A stretch of DNA of 64,000 nt from the NCBI RefSeq assembly GCF_040267705.1, contig NZ_CP158374.1:248001-312000 (forward strand). The letters are read 5' to 3'. Origin of the DNA: Agromyces sp. G08B096 (GTDB lineage Bacteria > Actinomycetota > Actinomycetes > Actinomycetales > Microbacteriaceae). This document shows, in pieces, positions 59,060 to 64,000 of the stretch. A program made the translations under genes and the position numbers. Position 1 is the first letter of the stretch. The number at the start of each line of letters is the position of its first letter. The notes under the pieces were generated by a model. That model was not told where the DNA came from, made no database searches, and worked only from the letters and a program-made list of their open reading frames with translations.

Positions 59060-59988
59060 CCCTGCCCGTCATCATCGACTGCGACCCCGGGCACGACGAC
59101 GTCTTCGCCCTCTGGCTGGCTGCGGGGCATCCGGCACTCGATCTCCTGGCGGTGACGACCGTCGGCGGCAACGTGCCGCTCGAGCACACCAGCCGGAACG
59201 CGCGCATCGCCCTCACGGTCGCGGGCGCGACGGGCGTCCCGGTCGCCGCCGGTGCCGCCGGTCCGATGACCCGTGAGCTGTCGACCGCGGAGTGGATCCA
59301 CGGGGAGAACGGCCTCGGCGGGCCCGAGCTGCCCGAGCCCGCGTTCCCGCTCGACCCACGGGGTGCGACCGAGCTGATGGCCGACGTCATCGCCGAGGCA
59401 TCCGAACCCGTCGCCGTCATCGCGACGGGCCCGATCACGAACGTCGCGATCCTGCTGCGCGACCGGCCCGACGTCGCGGGGCGCATCCACGAGATCGTGT
59501 GGATGGGCGGCTCGACGGAGCGCGGCAACGTCACCCCGTACGCGGAGTTCAACGCGTGGGTAGACCCCGAGGCGCTCGATCTCGTGCTGCGCAGCGGCGT
59601 GCCCTTCACGATGGTCGGGCTGAACGTGACGCATCGGGCGCTCGTGACGGCGGAGGTGCGCGAGCGCCTCGCCGCACCGGCGACGCGCACCGCGGCATTC
59701 GGCGACGAGCTGCTGGAGTTCTTCTGCCGAACGAACGACGAGGTGTTCGGCCTGCCCGACGGGCCGCTGCACGATCCGGTCGCGGTCGCCGTGCTGGCCG
59801 ACCCCGGCTGCGTCGAGGTCGTGCGGACCCGGCTCGACGTCGAGCTCGTCGGCACCGAGACGGTCGGCGCCACCGTCGTCGATCTCGACGGCATGCTCGC
59901 CCGCGAGCCGAACGCCCACGTCGCGGTCGGCCTCGACGTCGACCGGTTCTGGCGCCTCGTCGAGACCGCGCTGGCGCGCCTGGCCTGA
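59056..59988 (+). CDS. nucleoside hydrolase (Rih-like)
   Basis: Predicted 310 residues. The calcium-binding start IIDCDPGHDDVFAL is the family signature. Further metal and ribose ligands are in GPITNVAILL, WMGGS, EFNAWVDPEAL and LHDPVAVAV. It hydrolyses N-glycosidic bonds of ribonucleosides to base and ribose. Pairing with ribokinase makes a compact salvage module behind pyrE. Base preference (pyrimidine versus inosine) cannot be assigned firmly. Confidence 0.93.
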   Translation: MTLPVIIDCDPGHDDVFALWLAAGHPALDLLAVTTVGGNVPLEHTSRNARIALTVAGATGVPVAAGAAGPMTRELSTAEWIHGENGLGGPELPEPAFPLDPRGATELMADVIAEASEPVAVIATGPITNVAILLRDRPDVAGRIHEIVWMGGSTERGNVTPYAEFNAWVDPEALDLVLRSGVPFTMVGLNVTHRALVTAEVRERLAAPATRTAAFGDELLEFFCRTNDEVFGLPDGPLHDPVAVAVLADPGCVEVVRTRLDVELVGTETVGATVVDLDGMLAREPNAHVAVGLDVDRFWRLVETALARLA

Positions 59989-60021
59989 CCGGCCCGAGGC
60001 CGCCGATTCCCCGCGACGGCG

Positions 60022-60027
60022 TAGCCT
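60022..60027 (+). promoter_or_regulatory. -10 box of a leaderless promoter for the Nudix gene
   Basis: TAGCCT ends 6 bp before the GTG at 60034. No clear -35. Confidence 0.5.
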
Positions 60028-60033
60028 CGAAGC

Positions 60034-60744
60034 GTGGGAGACCGGACGATCGGCGCCGCCACGACGGCGAGACGACAGCTCGAGGCCCTCGTGAGCCGCA
60101 CCGGCGTGTTCGACGAGTGGGCGCCGGGCGGCGGGCCCGGCGAGCCCGACGCACGTCCCGCCGCGGTGCTGCTGCTCTTCGGGGTCCTCGACCGGTTGCC
60201 GAGCGACCACGCGGCGCAGTCGCGGGCGGTGTCGCGCGACCTCGACGTGCTGCTGCTCGCCCGCGCGGCGACGCTCCGCGCCCACGCGGGTCAGGTCGCC
60301 TTCCCCGGCGGCCGCATCGACCCGGGCGATGACGGCCCCATCGGCGCGGCGCTGCGCGAGGCCGAGGAGGAGACCGGGCTCGACCCCGCCGGCGTCGACG
60401 TGCTCGGCACGCTCGACGAGCTGCCGCTGCCGTACTCCCAGCACCTGGTCACGCCGGTCATCGGCTGGTGGCGGCAGCCGTCGCCCGTCAGGGTCGTGGA
60501 TGTCGCGGAGTCCGCCGACGTCTTCCGCACCCCGGTCGCCGACCTCCTCGACCCGCGGAACCGGCGCACCACGGTCCTCCGCCGAGACGGGCAGGAGTGG
60601 CGCGGACCCGGATTCCTCGTGCGCGGCCCCGCGGGGGAGCACCTCGTATGGGGGTTCACGGCGATGGTGCTCGACGTGCTCTTCGACCGGCTCGGCTGGA
60701 CCGAGCCGTGGGACGACTCGCGCGAACTCGACCTCGCGCCGTGA
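60034..60744 (+). CDS. Nudix hydrolase, CoA pyrophosphatase-like (NudL type)
   Basis: Predicted 236 residues, GTG start. The Nudix box GGRIDPGDDGPIGAALREAEEETGL begins at about residue 92 (given in family form GX5EX7REUXEEXGU), preceded by LLARAATLRAHAGQVAFP, the UPF0035/NudL motif of enzymes hydrolysing CoA and its derivatives. N- and C-terminal extensions are longer than in E. coli NudL. Probably cytoplasmic. It converges with the HAD gene at 60761 with 16 bp between stops and no hairpin. Confidence 0.9.
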   Translation: MGDRTIGAATTARRQLEALVSRTGVFDEWAPGGGPGEPDARPAAVLLLFGVLDRLPSDHAAQSRAVSRDLDVLLLARAATLRAHAGQVAFPGGRIDPGDDGPIGAALREAEEETGLDPAGVDVLGTLDELPLPYSQHLVTPVIGWWRQPSPVRVVDVAESADVFRTPVADLLDPRNRRTTVLRRDGQEWRGPGFLVRGPAGEHLVWGFTAMVLDVLFDRLGWTEPWDDSRELDLAP

Positions 60745-60760
60745 GCGGCGGCCGTCGCGG

Positions 60761-61558
60761 CTAGAGCTCGGTCTCGGCCGGCTCCGCGGCCACCAGCTCG
60801 AAGACGCCCTTCAGTACCTCGTCGGGGCGGAAGGGGTAGCGCTGGATCTCGCGCTCGTCGCTGATGCCCGAGAGCACCAGCACGGTGTGCAGTCCCGCCT
60901 CGATGCCCGCGACGATGTCGGTGTCCATGCGGTCGCCGATCATCGCCGTGTTCTCGGAGTGCGCCCCGATCTTGTTCAGCGCCGAGCGGAACATCATCGG
61001 GTTCGGCTTGCCGACGACGTAGGGCTCCTTGCCGGTGGCCTTGGTGATGAGCGCGGCGATCGCGCCGGTCGCCGGCAGCGGTCCGTCGGCGCTCGGGCCC
61101 GTGGCATCCGGATTCGTGACGATGAATCGCGCGCCGGCGTCGATCAGGCGGATCGCCTTCGTGATCGCCTCGAACGAGTAGTTGCGGGTCTCGCCGACGA
61201 CCACGAAGTCGGGGTTCGTCTCGGTCATGATGTACCCGGCCTCGTGCAGGGCGGTGAGGATGCCCGCCTCGCCGATCACGAACGCCGAGCCGCCCGGCAC
61301 CTGCTGCTTCAGGAAGTCCGCGGTCGCGAGCGCCGACGTCCAGATGCGGTCCTCGGGCACGTGCAGACCCGAGGCGCGCAGCCGCGCCGACAGATCGCGC
61401 GCCGTGAAGATCGAGTTGTTCGTGAGCACGAGGTAGGGCGTGCCGGCGTCCTCCCACTGCTGGAGCAGTTCGGATGCCCCGGGCAGCGCATGGTTCTCAT
61501 GGACGAGCACGCCGTCCATGTCGGTCAGCCAGCACTCGACCTCGTCACGTCGTCCCAT
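60761..61558 (-). CDS. HAD-IIA family phosphatase (NagD-like)
   Basis: Predicted 265 residues. HAD motif I is WLTDMDGVLV (nucleophile Asp13, acid Asp15), motif II LVLTNNS, the type IIA cap spans about 75-170, and the late motifs are VGKPNP with Lys and MIGDRMDTDI. It is a magnesium-dependent phosphatase of the NagD group, acting on nucleotides or sugar phosphates. The start MGRRDEV has a CTGGAGGG ribosome site and fits the family. The longer frame upstream overlaps the next gene's end. Confidence 0.92.
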   Translation of the reverse strand: MGRRDEVECWLTDMDGVLVHENHALPGASELLQQWEDAGTPYLVLTNNSIFTARDLSARLRASGLHVPEDRIWTSALATADFLKQQVPGGSAFVIGEAGILTALHEAGYIMTETNPDFVVVGETRNYSFEAITKAIRLIDAGARFIVTNPDATGPSADGPLPATGAIAALITKATGKEPYVVGKPNPMMFRSALNKIGAHSENTAMIGDRMDTDIVAGIEAGLHTVLVLSGISDEREIQRYPFRPDEVLKGVFELVAAEPAETEL

Positions 61559-61619
61559 GCCCTCCAGCGTAGAGGCGGTCGGCGGCGTGCGACGTCCGGT
61601 CATCCGCTCGGCCATCCGC

Positions 61620-64000
61620 TCACCCCTGCTCGGCGAGGGACCGCTGCTCGGCCGCCTCCGACGGTCGGCCGAGGATGTCGAGCGAGTCCGCGAGCGTCAT
61701 CCTGGCGACCGCGAGCGCCCCCTCGGCTCCCGTCTCGCCGGTGAACCGCTCGGTCGCCTGACCCAACAGGACGGCGGCCTCGTCGTGGCGCGACGCGCTC
61801 TGCAGCACGCGGCCGGCGAAGAGCATCGAGCCGCCGGCGGGTCCGGCCGCACCGGCCTGCTCGAACCGCTCGGCCGCGACGAGCGCCGCGGCGACCGCCT
61901 CGTCGAGTCGGCCGAGGCTCGCCAGCGCACGCGCGCGCGAGTCGGTGATGTCGGCGGCGAGCCAGTCGGCGTCGTGCTCCTCGGCGAGGGCGGCCACCTC
62001 GTCGAGCGTGGCCAGCGAGTCCTCGCGGCCCGCCTCGCCCTGGGCACGGCCGAGCAGGTGCAGCGCGTCGGCGAGGGAGCCGACCGCCTCGGGCGCGCGG
62101 CGCGCGTCGGCGACGGCGCGTTCGAACAGCTCGACCGCCTCGTCGACGTACTCGAGTTCGAGGTGGAGTCGGCCGAGGTCCACGAGCACCGCGACGGCTC
62201 CCGGCCACGCCTCGCCCTCCTCGAACAGGTCGGCGGCGGTGTACCAGGCGCCGGCGGCGGAGCCCGCTTCGCCCGTCGCGCGGAACGCGTTGCCGAGCAG
62301 GTGCAGCGTCTCGCCGCGTGCGGCCGGGTGGGCGCCCGCGGCCTCCTCCTGCTCGTACACCGACTGCAGGATCTCGATCGCCTCGTCGGCGCGTCCGGCC
62401 CGGCCCAGCTGCCGGGCGACGCCGTAGCGCAGCCCGAGCAGCTGCAGCGACTCGGCGAGCTCGGCGTGGTGGACGGCGAGGCGAAGGCGCGCGATGGCGT
62501 CGTCGTGGCGGCCCAGATCGTCGAGGATGGCGGCCGAGAGCTGGCAGGCGCCGATCACGCGGTCGCGCTCGCCCAGGGCGAGCTCGAGCTCGATGGCCCG
62601 CTCGGCGTCGGCGTGCGCGGACTCGAACTCGCCGGAACCGGCGAGCAGGCGTGCACGCAGGCGCAGTGCGTCGGCCTGGCGCACCCGGTTCGGCGACGGC
62701 GCATCGAGGATCGCGTCGAGCAGCGGACCCGCCGTCGCGGGCTCCTCACCCTCCGCACGCAGCATCGCCGCGACGTACCGGGTCGCCTCGGCGAGGTCGT
62801 CGTCGTCGATGCCGTCGAGCATCGCGACCGCCGCCTCCGCGGCGGCGGTGGCGTCGGCGAGCTCGCGGTCCTTCACGTGGACCATCGCGGTGGTGTGCGC
62901 GAGGTCGACCGCGGTGCGCGCGGCATCCGGGCCAGCGGCACCGGACGTCGCGGCGGCGAGGACGCGTGCACGGGCCGCATCGAGGGCGGGCAGGTCGTCG
63001 GCCGTCGCGATGCCGTGCAGCTGGAGTCCGAGCGTCTCCTCGACGTCGGCCTGCAGGCTCCGGCCCGCGGCACGGAGCGCCTCGATCCGCTCGGGCAGCG
63101 CGGCGGCGGCCTCCTCGACCGCACCCCCGGCGACGAGCGCGACGAGGCGCAGCGAGCCGAGGTCGAGCGCCGTCCGGGTGTCGCCCTCCTCGATCAGCGC
63201 GAGCCCTCGGGCGACCGCGGCGAGGGCGCCGTCGTGGTCGCCGAGATCGATCCGCTCGCGGGCGGCCGCGACCCAGCCCTCCGCGGTCGTGGGCTCGACG
63301 GGCGCCTCGGAGACGGGCCGCGGCGCGAAGCCCTCTGCGGCGAGCGGCACGTCGTAGTGCTCCTCGGCCAGTCGCCGGGTCGCCTCGATCCGCTCGGCGA
63401 TGTACCGGTTGCCGTTGCGGGCGTCGAACGCCGCGCCGATGCGCTCCGCGGCCGCCCACACGACCGGTGCGAGCTCAGCGGCCGTCCACGGGCCGTCGTG
63501 CTCGCCGAGGAAGGCGACCAGTTCGGAGGCATCCGCCCCGCGCACCAGGGTGTCGCCGTGACCCGCACGCACGACCTGGTCGAGCAGCAGCCCCGCCGCC
63601 GCGAGGGCCGAGACGTGGCCGCGCTGGTTCAGCGGGTCGTGTGCCAGCCACCCGAGGTGGCGCTCGAGCAGCGCGAGTCCGCGGGCCTCGTTGCGGGTGA
63701 TCGCGCAGAACTCGAGGTGGTTCGCGATGATGCCGAGGTTGTCGGCGTTGCCGCGGGCGTCGCGGTAGCTCCGCAGGTGGAACGCGCGCGCCTCGTCGAG
63801 ACGGCCCGCCCGCAGGTAGGGCAGGAGGGCGTCGCTGAGCGCCCGCTCGGGCTCCTCGCCGCAGGTGAACCCGCCCTCCACGAGCTCCTCGACCATGGCG
63901 ATCGCCTCATCCGTCCGGCCGATCTCGGCGAGGTACTCCGCGCTCGCGCTCCGCACGCAGGCGTCGCAGTGGCTGTACTCGTCGCGCTCCGTTGCGGCCA
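61620..64000 (-). CDS. TPR-like repeat protein (partial, N-terminus off right edge)
   Basis: About 793 visible residues. The reading frame is open to the right edge, so GTG 63956 is not the true start. The visible N-terminus reads YSHCDACVRSASAEYLAE, with a CxxC-like pair. The rest is an almost unbroken all-helical array with TPR-like periodicity (ERAIELELALGERDRV, LHLLGNAFRATGEAGSAAG, LFERAVADARRAPEAVGS and many more). No TM helix, signal or catalytic motif is seen. Related proteins serve as scaffolds or regulatory sensors. Any enzymatic or DNA-binding domain would lie beyond the edge. 61559-61619 separates it from the HAD gene. Confidence 0.82.
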   Translation of the reverse strand, partial: AATERDEYSHCDACVRSASAEYLAEIGRTDEAIAMVEELVEGGFTCGEEPERALSDALLPYLRAGRLDEARAFHLRSYRDARGNADNLGIIANHLEFCAITRNEARGLALLERHLGWLAHDPLNQRGHVSALAAAGLLLDQVVRAGHGDTLVRGADASELVAFLGEHDGPWTAAELAPVVWAAAERIGAAFDARNGNRYIAERIEATRRLAEEHYDVPLAAEGFAPRPVSEAPVEPTTAEGWVAAARERIDLGDHDGALAAVARGLALIEEGDTRTALDLGSLRLVALVAGGAVEEAAAALPERIEALRAAGRSLQADVEETLGLQLHGIATADDLPALDAARARVLAAATSGAAGPDAARTAVDLAHTTAMVHVKDRELADATAAAEAAVAMLDGIDDDDLAEATRYVAAMLRAEGEEPATAGPLLDAILDAPSPNRVRQADALRLRARLLAGSGEFESAHADAERAIELELALGERDRVIGACQLSAAILDDLGRHDDAIARLRLAVHHAELAESLQLLGLRYGVARQLGRAGRADEAIEILQSVYEQEEAAGAHPAARGETLHLLGNAFRATGEAGSAAGAWYTAADLFEEGEAWPGAVAVLVDLGRLHLELEYVDEAVELFERAVADARRAPEAVGSLADALHLLGRAQGEAGREDSLATLDEVAALAEEHDADWLAADITDSRARALASLGRLDEAVAAALVAAERFEQAGAAGPAGGSMLFAGRVLQSASRHDEAAVLLGQATERFTGETGAEGALAVARMTLADSLDILGRPSEAAEQRSLAEQG

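Noticed and set aside
1..64000. tRNA, rRNA, insertion sequence or genomic island
   Set aside because: I found no tRNA-like cloverleaf near gene ends, no transposase or integrase, no terminal inverted repeats with duplications, and base composition is even apart from the small AT-richer stretch at 36120-36180.

Overview
This 64 kb window is chromosomal DNA from a high-GC actinobacterium. Dense genes with ATGA/TGATG start-stop overlaps, frequent GTG starts, coenzyme F420 genes, Septum_form and DUF6421/DUF6328 proteins, and leaderless starts with a TAnnnT box 6-7 bp upstream point to Actinomycetota, most likely Microbacteriaceae (Agromyces/Microbacterium-like). The family assignment is inference. 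I see no rRNA, tRNA, insertion sequence, prophage or CRISPR array, and no intergenic gap above 300 bp. Two genes are cut by the window edges: an M28 peptidase on the left and a TPR-like protein on the right.

Layout. 1-9.8 kb: secreted peptidase, PIG-L deacetylase, membrane proteins, an MFS carrier, two secreted proteins sharing an unrecognised two-cysteine domain, and a coupled DUF6421/SDR pair. 9.8-12.2 kb: PadR - DUF1048 - ABC ATPase - ABC permease operon with an elaborate PadR operator, closed by a strong bidirectional terminator. 12.3-15.3 kb: SsuABC/TauABC-like transporter. 15.4-20.8 kb: GNAT, SDR, alpha/beta hydrolase, Ser/Thr kinase with coupled lipoprotein, exonuclease III and DUF6328. 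20.9-24.5 kb: F420 operon cofE - LLM oxidoreductase - cofC - fgd. 24.5-30.0 kb: LPxTG surface protein and gamma-glutamyltransferase. 30.0-34.6 kb: cofD followed by a three-gene ABC cassette of the type proposed to import F420-0, then a degenerate uridine-kinase-like gene. 34.7-46.6 kb: MocR-type regulator divergent from a reductive pyrimidine catabolism cluster (beta-ureidopropionase, dihydropyrimidinase, LLM oxidoreductase, ABC transporter, class III aminotransferase, MmsA). 46.7-50.7 kb: enoyl-CoA hydratase, imine-reductase-like enzyme with divergent HxlR regulator, CinA-like protein, LysR regulator and a 42-residue membrane protein. 50.9-54.4 kb: S51 peptidase, Dcu carrier, ThrE-like exporter. 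54.5-60.7 kb: pyrE, a giant Septum_form protein, ribokinase, nucleoside hydrolase, Nudix enzyme. 60.8-64 kb: HAD phosphatase and the TPR-like protein.

Two themes tie the window together. The first is coenzyme F420: cofC, cofD, cofE, an F420-dependent glucose-6-phosphate dehydrogenase to reduce it, a candidate F420-precursor importer and two LLM oxidoreductases that may use it. The second is pyrimidines: a reductive degradation pathway lacking a recognisable dihydropyrimidine dehydrogenase but carrying an LLM oxidoreductase instead, plus pyrE, ribokinase and nucleoside hydrolase for salvage. A DNA-level signal also runs through everything: the heptamer GGATGCC/GGCATCC, often extended to CGGATGCCTC/GAGGCATCCG, is far commoner than base composition predicts and overrides the usual codon choice.
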